DNA from: WHSW01 sp963769945
GTDB lineage: Bacteria; Actinomycetota; Thermoleophilia; Solirubrobacterales; 70-9
Assembly (NCBI GenBank): GCA_963769945.1
Contig: CAVYOA010000015.1
Coordinates: forward strand, 24,548 to 88,547
Direction: 5' to 3'
DNA length: 64,000 nt
Shown here: positions 29,013 through 38,578 of the stretch, one piece after another
How positions within the stretch are numbered: the stretch's first letter is position 1
How the letters are laid out: the number at the start of each line of letters is the position of its first letter
Position numbers and translations under genes: made by a program
The notes under the pieces: generated by a model
Database searches by the model: none
What the model saw: only the letters and a program-made list of their open reading frames with translations
What the model was told of the DNA's origin: nothing

Positions 29013-29115
29013 TCACGCCACCCTAGCGACGCACGACCGGCCCCCGGGCGGGTCCCCGGCCACGCGAACAAAACGGCTGCTGGGTAGGGACGGCCAGCGG
29101 GCGGTAGCGGTGCTC

Positions 29116-29227
29116 CGTGGAGATCCAAGAACGACTGTCGTTCCCAGATCTCCACACGTAGGCAGTCAGCCTCCCAAGGCCCGAACCACACACCCCCACC
29201 CAGCAACCAAGCGCCCGCAGCGCCGAA
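29116..29227 (-). repeat. Dispersed palindromic element, copy A
   Basis: Read on the minus strand, this 112-bp stretch matches copy B at 38963-39077. A 48-bp block (29180-29227) has one mismatch to copy B. A linker follows with GGCTGA(C/T)TGCC, then a hairpin with outer arms cgtggagatc (29116-29125) and gatctccacacg (29147-29158) and inner arms gaacgac / gtcgttc. It lies in the 261-bp gap between an SDR gene and an LLM oxidoreductase gene. Confidence 0.85.
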
Positions 29228-29273
29228 GACTCACGAGCCCTCTCGGGCGCGGCGCGTCCGAAGTCCGCGCCAC

Positions 29274-30196
29274 TCAGGGCGCCAGGGCCTCGATCAGCCC
29301 CCCGAGATTGTCGGGAGTCGTGATCGGCGTGATCACCGGCAACGTGATCCCACCGGCGACGAACTGCTCGAGCCGAGCCTTCATCTGCTCGGGGGTGCCG
29401 AGGATGAACATCTCCTCGATCAAGTCCCATGGGGCCGCGGCGATTGCTCGCTCGCGGTCCTTTGCCGCCCACGCCTCGCACATCTCGGCGATCGCCTCGT
29501 CATGGCCGAGCCAGCGATAGAAGGCGGCGTAGACGGGCACGGTGACGTAGGAGGCGAACATGAACCGAGCGATCGGCTCGATCTGCTCGCGCGCGCCGGG
29601 AAGACAGAAGAAGCGACAGAGCAGCTCGAAATCCTCTGGCGCACCATCGAGTTGCTCGGTCACTCTCGCCAAGCCGGAGATCGGGAGGAAGTTCGTGAAG
29701 GCGCCATCGGCCTTGTCAACGGCGAGACGGAGCATCTTGCCGCGCAGCGCGGCGAGGACGATAGGCACCGGCGGAGGCGCGGTCTCGAGCTTGAAGCCGT
29801 TGGCGGTGCGCTCGCCGGCCAGCGCCGGGCGCAGAAGTCGACGGTCTGCTCGACCTTCGACAGCGGCCTTTCGAATGCAATCCCATTCCAGCCCTCGACG
29901 ATGCGATCCGAGGAGGCGCCGATGCCGAGCACGAAGCGCCCGCCGCTGGCGTCGGCCAGCGCCGCAGCCTGTTGCGCCAGCAGCGCCGGACCGCGCTGAA
30001 ACACACCGACGACGCCGGTGCCGAGCCGGATCTCGCTAGTCCAGGCTGCGGCCAGGGCAAGCGGCGTAAAGCCGTCAGGCCCGTTCGTCTCTCCGCTCCA
30101 GAGATCGGTGTAGCCCGCGGCTTCCGCCCGCCGTACAAGATCCTCGTGCCCGCTGAGCGGGGTCATCGGTAGCGGCAGCGTCAAACCCCAGCGCAT
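29274..30196 (-). CDS. LLM-class F420-dependent oxidoreductase (one frameshift)
   Basis: A roughly 307-residue luciferase-like TIM-barrel protein. MRWGLTLPLP, RRAEAAGYTDLWSGE and LADASGGRFVLGIGASSDRI are typical of the LLM subfamily. The frame changes near 29835: GIAFERPLSKVEQTVDF is followed in the next frame by LRPALAGERTANGFKLET. The C-terminal half includes LPISGLARVTEQLDGAPEDF and FILGTPEQMKARLEQFVAGG. The opening is shorter than in the first LLM gene, and the two are not close copies. TAGATT 6 nt before the start suggests a leaderless transcript. Substrate unknown. Confidence 0.8.
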
Positions 30197-30260
30197 GGTC
30201 CAAATCTATTCGAGCAGTACGCCGCGCGCTTGCGCCAGGTTCGGATAGGTTTCTCGCTGC

Positions 30261-30770
30261 ATGGAGTTCTCGCGGCTAAATCGCACCCGCGTGCTGATCG
30301 GCGCCGCAGCCTCGATTCTGCTGATTGTCTCTCTGCTGTTCTTGCCCTGGTACACATTGTCCGAGAACCCGCAGCGCGTCGAGGGCGGCCCCGATTTCAA
30401 CTCCGACGCTTTCATCTGCGGCACGGGCGAGTTCGAATGCACCGGCTGGGAGACCTTCCCGATCTTGCGCTGGCTGCTGCTCGCGGCCGCGCTGGCCCCG
30501 CTGATCCTCGGCTACATCCTCGTTCGTGGCCACAAGCTTTCCTATCCGCCGGGCGAGATGACGATGATCGCCGGCTTCGCCGCGGTGGTGCTGATCGGCT
30601 ACAACGGCTTGATCGACCGGCCCGGATCCAGTGTGGCTGAAATCGGAATCACGCTCGAGATCGGCTATTACCTCGCCCTGCTCGCAGCGGTAGTGATCGC
30701 CGCGGTCGGCTTCACCCGCTCGCTGGAGAGCGGTGGCGGTGCCGCCCGCAAGGCGCCCGGCACCGTCTGA
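30261..30770 (+). CDS. Four-helix membrane protein of unknown function
   Basis: A 169-residue integral membrane protein with helices at about residues 12-30, 70-88, 103-120 and 131-150. The first extracytoplasmic loop (NPQRVEGGPDFNSDAFICGT, then FECTGWETFP) contains two cysteines that could form a disulfide. It resembles small actinobacterial membrane proteins placed beside metabolic genes, but I do not recognise a named family. The next gene, glpX, starts 2 nt after its stop, so they are cotranscribed. TAGGTT lies 9 nt before the start. Confidence 0.65.
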   Translation: MEFSRLNRTRVLIGAAASILLIVSLLFLPWYTLSENPQRVEGGPDFNSDAFICGTGEFECTGWETFPILRWLLLAAALAPLILGYILVRGHKLSYPPGEMTMIAGFAAVVLIGYNGLIDRPGSSVAEIGITLEIGYYLALLAAVVIAAVGFTRSLESGGGAARKAPGTV

Positions 30771-30772
30771 CA

Positions 30773-31785
30773 GTGGGAGTCATCTCCCAGGACCAGCGCT
30801 CGGGCGCCAAGCCCGACCGCAATCTCGCGCTCGAACTGGTTCGCGTCACCGAGGCTGCCGCGCTGGCGGCGGCGCGCTGGGTCGGGCTCGGTGAGAAGGA
30901 GTCAGCCGACGGCGCCGCGGTAGACGCGATGCGGCTGATGCTCGACACGGTGCCGATGGACGGCCTCGTCGTCATCGGCGAGGGCGAAAAGGACGAAGCG
31001 CCGATGCTCTACAACGGCGAGCGCATCGGCGATGGCAGTCCACCCGAGGTCGATATCGCCGTCGACCCGCTCGAGGGGACCACGCTCTGCGCACGCGGAA
31101 TGCCCTCTGCCCTCGCAGTGATCGCTCTCTCAGAGCGCGGGACGATGTTCGATCCCGGACCGTGCTTCTACATGGAGAAGATTGCCGGCAACTCCGAGAT
31201 CGCCGACGTGCTCAGTCTCGACGACTCGCTGACCGAGGTGGTCGGCCGTGTCGCCGAGCGCAAGGGCAAGGAGGTCGGCGACGTCACGCTGATCATGCTC
31301 GACCGCCCCCGCCACGATGAGGCCGTCGCCGAGATGCGCGAGCTCGGCGCCCGCATCCGCTTCATCACCGATGGCGACGTTTCCGCTGCTTTGTTCGCGG
31401 TCTCTGCCGACGCCGGGGTCGACTTGCTCTATGGCATCGGCGGCACCCCCGAGGGCGTGCTCTCGGCAGCGGCGATCAAGTGCTCGGCGGCCAGATCCTG
31501 GGCAAGCTGTGGCCGCGCGACGACGCCGAGCGCAAGGCAGCGACCGACGCCGGCTACGACCTCTCAGAGACCCTCGACGCCGACCGCCTCGTCGCTGGTA
31601 AGGACGTCTTCTTCGCCGCCACGGGCGTCACCGATGGCGAGCTGCTCCAGGGCGTCCGCTATGCACGCGGCAAGGCGAACACCGAGTCGCTGGTGATGCG
31701 CTCGCGCTCGGGCACTGTGCGCACCGTCACCGGCCGCCACGACCAAGCGAAGCTGCGCGAGGTCACCGGAGGCAGGTATGGGTAG
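30773..31785 (+). CDS. glpX: Class II fructose-1,6-bisphosphatase (one frameshift)
   Basis: GlpX-type phosphatase for gluconeogenesis, about 337 residues. Conserved blocks are ALELVRVTEAAALAAARWVG at the N-terminus, VVIGEGEKDEAPML and DIAVDPLEGTTLCA (metal-binding acidic residues), and GIGGTPEGVLSAAAIK. The frame is lost near 31480 and resumes with LGGQILGKLWPRDDAE. The start is GTG, 2 nt after the preceding membrane-protein gene. In actinobacteria GlpX is commonly the only fructose bisphosphatase, so it is probably essential on gluconeogenic carbon, which fits the fatty-acid oxidation genes here. Confidence 0.88.
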
Positions 31786-31828
31786 GTCGTTGCCGTTGTC
31801 CAGCGACGGCGCTCGCTAACGTGCGCTG

Positions 31829-32741
31829 ATGCCTCCGGCGCCGCCTTCAGTCCTTATCGCGGGGGCAACCGGGTACATCGGCAGTCTCTTGGCGCACGAG
31901 CTTGCGCAAGCACTACCATCAGGTTCGCTGTCTGGTCCGAGACCCGGCCAAGGCCCAGGATCTCGCCGACGTGCGGTTGCGATGTCGTCCGCGGCGACGT
32001 GCTCGAGCCGGACACGCTCGGGCCCGGCCCTCGAAGGAATCGATTTCGCCTACTACCTTGTGCACTCGATGGGGCGGGGGGCGAGCAGCAGCGATTTCGC
32101 CGAGCTCGACAGCGCCGCGGCCGAGAACTTCGGCTCAGCCGCCAAGGCCGCCGGAGTCGAGCCGTATCGTCTATCTCGGTGGCCTCGGCGACGAGCGCGC
32201 GTCCAAGCACCTCCAAAGCCGCCACCACACCGCTGAGGTGCTGGCGCAGTCGGGCATACCGTTGACTTACTTTCGCGCCGCCGCGGTGATCGGCTCGGGC
32301 AGCGAATCGTTTCGAGTCGTCTTCTACCTGGTCAAACGCCTGCCGGCGATGGTGACGCCTAAATGGACGACCAGCAAGACCCAGCCGATCGCCATCGGCG
32401 ATGTCGTCGAGTACCTGCACGCGGCGCTCCACACGAGCGCATCGAGCGGCCGCGAGATCCAGATCGGTGGGGCGGAGGTGACCACATACGGCGGCATGAT
32501 GGACGCGATGGCCAAGGCGATGAATCGTCGCCCCCCGCTTCGCATCAGCGTTCCGGTCCTATCGCCGAAGCTGTCGTCGCTTTGGATCGGGCTGGTGACG
32601 CCCGTTGACGTCGGCGTCGCGCGGCCGCTGATCGAGGGGCTGACGACCGAGACGGTCGTCACCGATCGCTCGGGCATGGGTCTGTTCGAGATCGAGGCGA
32701 CGCCGCTCGACGAGGCGATGCGCGCCGCTCTCGACGAGTAG
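31829..32741 (+). CDS. NAD(P)H-binding atypical SDR / NmrA-like protein (three frameshifts)
   Basis: A roughly 304-residue atypical short-chain dehydrogenase. The opening VLIAGATGYIGSLLAHELA is the GxxGxxG dinucleotide loop; QVRCLVRDPAKA gives the NADP-selective arginine, followed by GIDFAYYLVHSMG, RIVYLGGLGD and IPLTYFRAAAVIGSGSESF. Frame changes lie near 31915, 31980-32030 and 32165. The C-terminal half is in one frame to the stop. TAACGT 6 nt before the ATG suggests a leaderless transcript. Related proteins act as redox sensors or as epimerase-like enzymes; no substrate is indicated. Confidence 0.72.
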
Positions 32742-32751
32742 TTGCGTCGCG

Positions 32752-33612
32752 CTAGAGCGCGGGGTCAGAGAAGGCTCGCGCGCGCTCTTCCTCGACGCTG
32801 CCGGTCTCGTGGAACTCGAAGCGCAGGGCGTTGATCACGGCGCCCGCAAGCAGTGCCAGGCTGATCAGGTAGAACCAGATCAGGGCGATGAGGATGAAGC
32901 CGAGCGCCCCGCCGAGCTCCTCGATGTTCGACTGGGTCAGGTAGACCGGGAAGACCGCGTTGGCAACTGCCGTCGTCGCGGTGACGAACATGGCCCCTGC
33001 CCAGATCCCGCGCCAGGGCACGTGGCCCTTGGGTACGAAGTAGTAGATCAGCGAGACGAGCCCGAAGGTGAGCAAGAGGGCCGCCGCCAGCACGAGGCCG
33101 CTGCGCACGGCGCCGAACTCGTCGAGGCCGAAGGGAAGGTCCTCGGCGCCCGAGGCGAGCACACCCTCGGCCACAGGGACGATCACGCTCGCCGCCATGA
33201 AGGCGACAACCACGATCAACATCAGCAGGGCAAAGCGCTTCTGCTCGATCCAGCCCCGGCACTCGACGTGGTAGATGCGACAAAAGGCGGTGTCCATCGC
33301 CCCCCAGAACGAAGCGCCGATCCAGATCGCGCCGATCGCCGCAACGACGCCGATCGTCGTCGAGCCGTCGCGAATGCGTTCGACGATCGACGACAGCGAC
33401 TCGCGCTCGACGGCCGGGAATATGCCTTCCAGGTCGCGGATCACGCTTGCCTCGACGTCGGTGTTCTGGATCACCTGCCCGAAGATGAACAGAACCAAGA
33501 GCACGAAGGGAAATAGGGCCAAGGCGAGGTTGTAGGCGACCATCGCCGCCATCCCCGTAATGTTCTCGCGGTAGGCCCGTTCCCAGAAAACGCGCAGATA
33601 GCGCCAGCTCAC
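32752..33612 (-). CDS. YihY/BrkB-family membrane protein
   Basis: An intact 286-residue inner-membrane protein with about six helices. Family-typical segments are ENITGMAAMVAYNLALALFP, IGAIWIGASFWGAMDTAF and ILIALIWFYLISLALLAGAV. The family was once thought to contain RNase BN, but that was incorrect; its real function is not settled, with envelope or transport roles suggested. The start overlaps the stop of the upstream gene by four bases (ATGA), and the C-terminus is short and acidic. Confidence 0.88.
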   Translation of the reverse strand: MSWRYLRVFWERAYRENITGMAAMVAYNLALALFPFVLLVLFIFGQVIQNTDVEASVIRDLEGIFPAVERESLSSIVERIRDGSTTIGVVAAIGAIWIGASFWGAMDTAFCRIYHVECRGWIEQKRFALLMLIVVVAFMAASVIVPVAEGVLASGAEDLPFGLDEFGAVRSGLVLAAALLLTFGLVSLIYYFVPKGHVPWRGIWAGAMFVTATTAVANAVFPVYLTQSNIEELGGALGFILIALIWFYLISLALLAGAVINALRFEFHETGSVEEERARAFSDPAL

Positions 33613-34031
33613 CGGCGGTCGGCGTTCTGTCGCAGGGCGTCAATGGCCTTGGTCGCCAAACGCACCCCGAGCGTCGCCGCCTCGGCCGCGGCCGCGACGC
33701 CGGCCCAGGCGAGATCTTCCAGCCCCGCCCCCGAGCGCTGCCGTGGCGGTTCTGGCGCCGGCCCAGATTCGCGCTCGGGCCGGGGTTGGCTCGGCTTCTG
33801 CGTCCCTGCCGGCTTTGCCACAGCCTTCGGTTTCACCGCGGCTTTCGGCTTCGTCGTGGCCTTGGCCCGAGCTGGAGTCGTCTGCTTGGCCGTGGTCTTG
33901 ACCGCTTGGGCGCGATCGCGGCGCGGGCTGCGGGCGCCCGGGCGCGATGCGGGCAGGTTTGAGAAGACGCTGTTTTGGGGCGCGGAGCCGTCAGCTGCGT
34001 CTGCATCGGTCGCCGCCGGTTCGTCGTCCAT
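33609..34031 (-). CDS. Lys/Ala/Pro-rich histone H1-like low-complexity protein
   Basis: A 140-residue protein. Residues about 40-95 are an unstructured basic region rich in Lys, Ala, Pro and Thr with repeated KPKA-type units (KPKAAVKPKAVAKPAG), similar to the tails of bacterial H1-like DNA-binding proteins. The last 35 residues (LAWAGVAAAAEAATLGVRLA) look like an amphipathic or membrane-associated helix. It overlaps the YihY gene by four bases, which suggests a link to the membrane rather than the nucleoid. The start at 34031 is the likeliest methionine; a longer frame reaches 34118. No known function. Confidence 0.55.
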   Translation of the reverse strand: MDDEPAATDADAADGSAPQNSVFSNLPASRPGARSPRRDRAQAVKTTAKQTTPARAKATTKPKAAVKPKAVAKPAGTQKPSQPRPERESGPAPEPPRQRSGAGLEDLAWAGVAAAAEAATLGVRLATKAIDALRQNADRR

Positions 34032-34129
34032 GTGACGTATTCCAGCGGGATCGGCGGACGCGCGCGTTGCGATTGCCGTAACCCTCGGCGGGTACCGGTG
34101 TTTGACGCCCGCAATCACTCAGGGATTCG

Positions 34130-34157
34130 TTGACTCCGAAAGGGACGGCGGTACAAT
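34130..34157 (+). promoter_or_regulatory. Sigma-70-type promoter upstream of the principal sigma factor gene
   Basis: A near-consensus -35 box TTGACT (34130-34135) and -10 box TACAAT (34152-34157) with a 16-bp spacer. It would give a leader of about 95 nt before the ATG at 34260, unlike most other genes here, which look leaderless. A GGAG site lies 8 nt before that ATG. Confidence 0.65.
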
Positions 34158-34259
34158 TCGCACACGCGTTCGCGCTTTTCCGGGCCGCATCGGGGCCATG
34201 GCAGGGCACTCCGGGATGCTGCGCATCAACACATCAAGGAAGGAAGACGGAGCCAACCA

Positions 34260-35363
34260 ATGCTGATCACCGAACTTCAGGAGCTCGAGGAGGTCAAGAA
34301 CCTCGTCACCCGGGGCCAGGCCGTGGGCGTTGTCGCCTACGGCGAGGTCGCCCAAGCATTGGCCGAGGTCGACGTCGACGAAGGCGATATCGAGGAGCTT
34401 TACGGCTACCTCGAGGGCCAAGGCGTGGAGATGGTCGACGATGTCGATCCCGCGCAGAAGGCCTCGCCCGATGCCGAGCGGGCCGAGCCCAAGCGCGGCA
34501 AGCGCCGCTCCAAGGCAGCGCTCGACTTAAAGCCGGACATGACGACGGACTCGCTGCAGCTTTTCCTCAAGGACATCGGCAAGGTGCGGCTCCTAACCGC
34601 CCAGGAGGAGGTCGATCTCGCCAAGGGAATCGAGCGCGGCGATCTCGATGCGAAGCAGAAGATGGTCGAGTCCAACCTTCGCCTCGTCGTCTCGATTGCC
34701 AAGAACTATCGCAACCAGGGCTTGCCGTTCCTCGATCTGATCCAGGAGGGGACGCTCGGTTTGGTCCGAGCGGCAGAGAAGTTCGACTACCGCAAGGGAT
34801 TCAAGTTCTCGACCTACGCGACGTGGTGGATCCGCCAGGCAATTGCCCGGGCGCTCGCCGACAAGGCACGCACGATTCGGATCCCAGTTCACGTCGTCGA
34901 GAAGCTGAACAAGATCGGGCGCGCTGAGCGCAAGCTCGTCACCGAGCTCGGTCGCGAGCCCACTCCCGACGAGATCGCCGAGGTCACCGGCATCGATCCC
35001 GACGAGGTCGACCAGATCAAGCGCTCGGCCCAGGCGCCGGTGTCGCTCGAGAAGCCCGTCGGCGACGAAGAGGAGTCGGAGTTCGGGCAGTTCATCGCCG
35101 ACGAGAAGGCCGAGTCGCCGTTTGAGCGCGCCGCCGACCTGCTCACCAAAGAGGCGCTGCGCGAGGCGCTCGAGAATCTCTCCTACCGCGAGCGCCGCGT
35201 GCTCGAGCTGCGCTACGGGCTCGGCGGTGAGCATCCCCGAACTCTCGACGAGGTCGGGCGCACGTTCAACGTCACCCGCGAGCGCATCCGCCAGATCGAG
35301 AACCAGTCACTGAAGAAGCTGCAGTCTCTGGCGGAAGCACAGAAGCTGCGCGAAGTAGCGTAA
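34260..35363 (+). CDS. sigA: Principal RNA polymerase sigma factor (RpoD/SigA)
   Basis: An intact 367-residue group 1 sigma factor. The N-terminal 60 residues (ELQELEEVKNLVTRGQAVGV) form region 1.1, then a basic linker, region 1.2 (DSLQLFLKDIGKVRLLTAQE), regions 2.1-2.4 with NLRLVVSIAKNYRNQGLPFL and KFSTYATWWIRQAI, region 3 (RIPVHVVEKLNKI) and region 4.2 ending EVGRTFNVTRERIRQIENQS. Presence of region 1.1 and complete promoter-recognition helices identifies the housekeeping factor. A near-consensus promoter lies upstream. The neighbouring genes are not obvious operon partners. Confidence 0.95.
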   Translation: MLITELQELEEVKNLVTRGQAVGVVAYGEVAQALAEVDVDEGDIEELYGYLEGQGVEMVDDVDPAQKASPDAERAEPKRGKRRSKAALDLKPDMTTDSLQLFLKDIGKVRLLTAQEEVDLAKGIERGDLDAKQKMVESNLRLVVSIAKNYRNQGLPFLDLIQEGTLGLVRAAEKFDYRKGFKFSTYATWWIRQAIARALADKARTIRIPVHVVEKLNKIGRAERKLVTELGREPTPDEIAEVTGIDPDEVDQIKRSAQAPVSLEKPVGDEEESEFGQFIADEKAESPFERAADLLTKEALREALENLSYRERRVLELRYGLGGEHPRTLDEVGRTFNVTRERIRQIENQSLKKLQSLAEAQKLREVA

Positions 35364-35691
35364 GCCCGACGACAAGCCGGCCTTCCAAGCGCTTGGCTTG
35401 GCTTGGGGCGATGGCGTCGCGCTTGGCCAGGCGGGTTTGAGATCGACCTACTCGATGCCGAACACCGATCCTCGCACCGGTGCAAGCGACTTTCTGCGCT
35501 CGACCACGACTGACATCATCACCGGCCCCGGAGCGAGTGTCGCCGACGCAGCCGTTCAGGCACAGCGTCTCGATTCGCCCCTGACCACCGCGCTGAAGCC
35601 CTAGTTACTTTCCTCCTCGGGGTGTGCGCGAAACGTATTCGACGGCCCGCGCGGCCGCTACCGTGTGGCGATTAGCGCAGGGACCGCGAAC
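35364..35691. other. Intergenic region with one doubtful small ORF
   Basis: This 328-bp gap separates the sigma factor and sulfatase genes. It contains an open frame from 35455 (MPNTDPRTGASDFLRSTTTD) to 35604 that could encode 49 residues, but there is no ribosome-binding site and no recognisable domain. I see no hairpin terminator clear enough to call. Confidence 0.3.
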
Positions 35692-37293
35692 TTGAAGCGC
35701 CGCGTTGCGGCTGGGGTGGCGCTTGCGCTTGCGCTGGTGACGATGAGCGCGCTGGCAGCCGGCGGGTCGAACGCCGTCGCCGGGCCTGCCGTGCGGCCGA
35801 ACGTCATCGTCGTCATGACCGACGATCAGGCACCGGGGTTGATGCAGGCGCTGCCCGCGGTCGAGCGGCTGATCGGACGCCGCGGCACTACCTTCGAGAA
35901 CGCGGTTGCCAGCTACCCGCTCTGCTGTCCCTCCCGGGCGAGCTTCCTTACCGGCCAGTACGCCCATAACCACGGCACTCTCGGCAACGGGCCGCGCAGC
36001 GGCGGTGGCTACCCGGCACTGATCGACCCGAAGCGCAACCTGGCGGCTTGGTTTCAGGCAGCGGGCTATGAGACCGCGTTTGCCGGCAAGTGGCTCAACG
36101 GCCTGCGAACGCCGCGGGTCGCGCCGCCCGGCTGGACGCGGTGGAACGCGCTGGTCGGAGCCGGGGGAGAGGGCCTCTCCTCGTTCTATGACTTCGACAT
36201 CTTCGAGCCCGACGGCAGCCCGCGCCACTACGGCTCGGCTCCTCGCGACTATCAAACCGATGTCCTCACTCGCGACTACGCCTTGCCGCTGATCTCCGAG
36301 CAGGCGACGACCCCAGGTTCGTTCTTTCTCTGGCTTGCCTACCACCCACCGCACGACGGCCTTGGCCGAAACGATCGCGCGGGGCGGCGCTGTTCGATCG
36401 GTGAGCCGGGCGTTCGCGGTGGGCGCCAGAGCGCGATTCCGGCGCCTCGCCACGCGACCCGGTTTGCCGGCGCCGCGCTGCCGCAAGCTCCCTCGTTCAA
36501 CGAACGCGACGTTTCCGACAAGCCTGCGTTCATCCAGCGGCGTGACCCTCTCGGCCCGCGCGATCTTGAGATCATCACGCTCAACTATCGCTGCGGACTG
36601 GCCGCATTGCTCTCCGTCGACGAGGCTGTCGAGGCAATTGTCGAGGCGCTCCAGGCAAGCGGCCAGCTCGACAACACGATCCTCGTATTCACCTCCGACA
36701 ACGGCATGCTCGGCGGTGAGCATCGGATCAAGGCGGCCAAGAACAGACCGTATGAGGAGGCGCTGCGGGTGCCGCTGCTGATCAGCGGGCCGGGAGTCGC
36801 CCGCGGACTCATTTCAGACGATCCGGTGGCCAACATCGACCTGGCGCCGACGCTGCTCGAGTTGACGGGAGTCCCGATGCCGCCCGAGGGCGCTCGCACA
36901 ATCGATGGAACTTCACTGGCAGCGCAGCTCGCCGGCGCGCCGGCGCCCGCAGGCCGGGCGATCTTGATCGAAGGTCGCGACAACGTGCGCCAATCGCGTC
37001 GTGCTTATAAGGCACGGTCCTACGTCGGCGTGCGCACGCAGCGTTATGCCTACATCGAGCACCGCCGCGCCGCCGCCGGCTCGCTCGCTGCGGCGATCGA
37101 CCTCTCGATCGGCGCCGGGCGCACCACGGATACCGAGCTTTATGACCTCTCTCGCGATCCCTTCCAGCTCGAGAGCCTTCATCGCGATCGGCCCTACGCC
37201 GAGGCTCGGCGCTCGCTCTCGGCGTTGCTGGACGAGCTCGAGAGCTGTGCGGGAAGTGGCTGCAACGCGCTTTACGCTGAGGCTGAGGGCTAA
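35692..37293 (+). CDS. Exported sulfatase
   Basis: A 533-residue alkaline-phosphatase-superfamily sulfatase. A Sec signal peptide (LKRRVAAGVALALALVTMSA) precedes the metal-binding NVIVVMTDDQ. The activation motif is CCPSRASFLTGQ: the first Cys (about residue 78) would be converted to formylglycine by a maturase. VFTSDNGMLGGEHR supplies further metal and substrate residues. The TTG at 35692 is preferred because CAGGGA lies 8 nt upstream and the product then starts directly at the signal peptide; a GTG at 35665 is an alternative. The insert around 36370-36500 is Arg-rich and less conserved. Sulfate-ester substrate unknown. Confidence 0.85.
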   Translation: MKRRVAAGVALALALVTMSALAAGGSNAVAGPAVRPNVIVVMTDDQAPGLMQALPAVERLIGRRGTTFENAVASYPLCCPSRASFLTGQYAHNHGTLGNGPRSGGGYPALIDPKRNLAAWFQAAGYETAFAGKWLNGLRTPRVAPPGWTRWNALVGAGGEGLSSFYDFDIFEPDGSPRHYGSAPRDYQTDVLTRDYALPLISEQATTPGSFFLWLAYHPPHDGLGRNDRAGRRCSIGEPGVRGGRQSAIPAPRHATRFAGAALPQAPSFNERDVSDKPAFIQRRDPLGPRDLEIITLNYRCGLAALLSVDEAVEAIVEALQASGQLDNTILVFTSDNGMLGGEHRIKAAKNRPYEEALRVPLLISGPGVARGLISDDPVANIDLAPTLLELTGVPMPPEGARTIDGTSLAAQLAGAPAPAGRAILIEGRDNVRQSRRAYKARSYVGVRTQRYAYIEHRRAAAGSLAAAIDLSIGAGRTTDTELYDLSRDPFQLESLHRDRPYAEARRSLSALLDELESCAGSGCNALYAEAEG

Positions 37294-37325
37294 AGACCGG
37301 GCGACGACGGCCGATAAGAGGTCTG

Positions 37326-38462
37326 ATGTTCGACATCGACCAAGCACTGCGCCATCTCATCGAAATCGGCGGCTCGGACTTGCACGTCAAGGTGCCGGCG
37401 CCGCCGATGGTTCGTCTCCAGGGCTCATTGCAGCCGATTGAGGGTGCTGCGCCGCTGACGGGGGAGGAGACCGACGCCGCTCTTCGCCACATCATCGATG
37501 ACGCCGAACTGCTGGCGGAGTTTGAGAAATCCGGCGAGGCTGACTTCTCCTACTCGATCCCGAACTTCTCGCGCTTTCGCGTCAACGCGTTTCGCCAGCG
37601 CGGCTCGGTTTCGATCGCGATCCGCGCCATCCCTTTCGTGATCCGCACGGTCGAGGATCTCGGACTGCCGCCCGCGATCACCGCGCTGGCCGAGGAACAG
37701 CGCGGCATCGTCTTGCTCACCGGCACCACAGGCTCGGGCAAGTCGACGACGCTGGCCGCGATGGTCGACCACATCAACTCGACCAGGGCCCGCCACATCA
37801 TCACGCTCGAGGATCCGATCGAGTACCTGCATCCAGACAAGATGTCGATCATCAACCAGCGCGAGGTCGGACAGGACACCGAAAGCTTCGGCCGCGCGAT
37901 GCGGCGCATCCTGCGCCAGGATCCCGACGCGATCCTGATCGGCGAGATGCGCGACGAGGAGACGGTCCGCACCGCCCTCTCGGCGGCTGAGACGGGCCAC
38001 CTCGTTCTCTCGACGCTGCACACCCTCGACGCAACCGAAACGGTCAACCGCATCATCGACTTCTTCCCGCCCCATCTCCAGGGACAGGCCCGCGTGATGC
38101 TGGCGGCAACGCTGCGCGGCGTCGTCGGCCAGCGGCTGGTCAAGAGCATCGACGGCCAGGGACGCGTCGCGGTCTGCGAGATCCTCGTTGCCACCGGCCG
38201 GGTGCAAGACCTGATCCTCAACCCCGAGGAGACCGGCAGGCTCGGCGAGGTCATCGCCGAGGGCGAGTTCTATGGCATGCAGACCTACGATCAGGCGCTG
38301 ATGCACCACGTGCTCGCGGGCAACATCGATGAGGCTGTTGCCTATGACGCCGCAACCAGCCCGCACGACTTCAAGCTCATGCTCGAGGCCAAGGGCCAGC
38401 GCGCAAGCGGCATCGAATCGGTGATGGAAGAAGAGCCCCAGCCCGAGCACATCACGATCTGA
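37326..38462 (+). CDS. pilT: Twitching motility ATPase PilT
   Basis: An intact 378-residue secretion-superfamily ATPase that depolymerises type IV pili. The N-terminal PAS-like domain is followed by Walker A LTGTTGSGKST, the Asp box DPIEYLHPD, Walker B ILIGEMRDEET and the His box HLVLSTLHTLDA. The length and the GEMRDEET motif match PilT rather than PilB. An AAGAGG site lies 5 nt before the ATG. No PilB, PilC or pilin gene is adjacent, so the rest of the machine must be elsewhere. The acidic C-terminal tail is variable. Confidence 0.92.
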   Translation: MFDIDQALRHLIEIGGSDLHVKVPAPPMVRLQGSLQPIEGAAPLTGEETDAALRHIIDDAELLAEFEKSGEADFSYSIPNFSRFRVNAFRQRGSVSIAIRAIPFVIRTVEDLGLPPAITALAEEQRGIVLLTGTTGSGKSTTLAAMVDHINSTRARHIITLEDPIEYLHPDKMSIINQREVGQDTESFGRAMRRILRQDPDAILIGEMRDEETVRTALSAAETGHLVLSTLHTLDATETVNRIIDFFPPHLQGQARVMLAATLRGVVGQRLVKSIDGQGRVAVCEILVATGRVQDLILNPEETGRLGEVIAEGEFYGMQTYDQALMHHVLAGNIDEAVAYDAATSPHDFKLMLEAKGQRASGIESVMEEEPQPEHITI

Positions 38463-38578
38463 GCTCGACGGCTCAGAACCTCCAGAGCCACTTCACTTCG
38501 TAAAGCGTTGGCTATACTCGAGACGAGAGCTGGGGCGCTCTTTGGTGCCTTTCGCACCTCGTCCCAGAGTCAATTGCA

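Noticed and set aside
29013..29273. CRISPR-like repeat because of the direct similarity to 39.0 kb
   Set aside because: Only two distant copies in opposite orientation, no spacers and no cas genes.
30206..30442. A 78-codon minus-strand frame at 30.2-30.4 kb
   Set aside because: Antisense of the four-helix membrane protein gene, with no ribosome-binding site.
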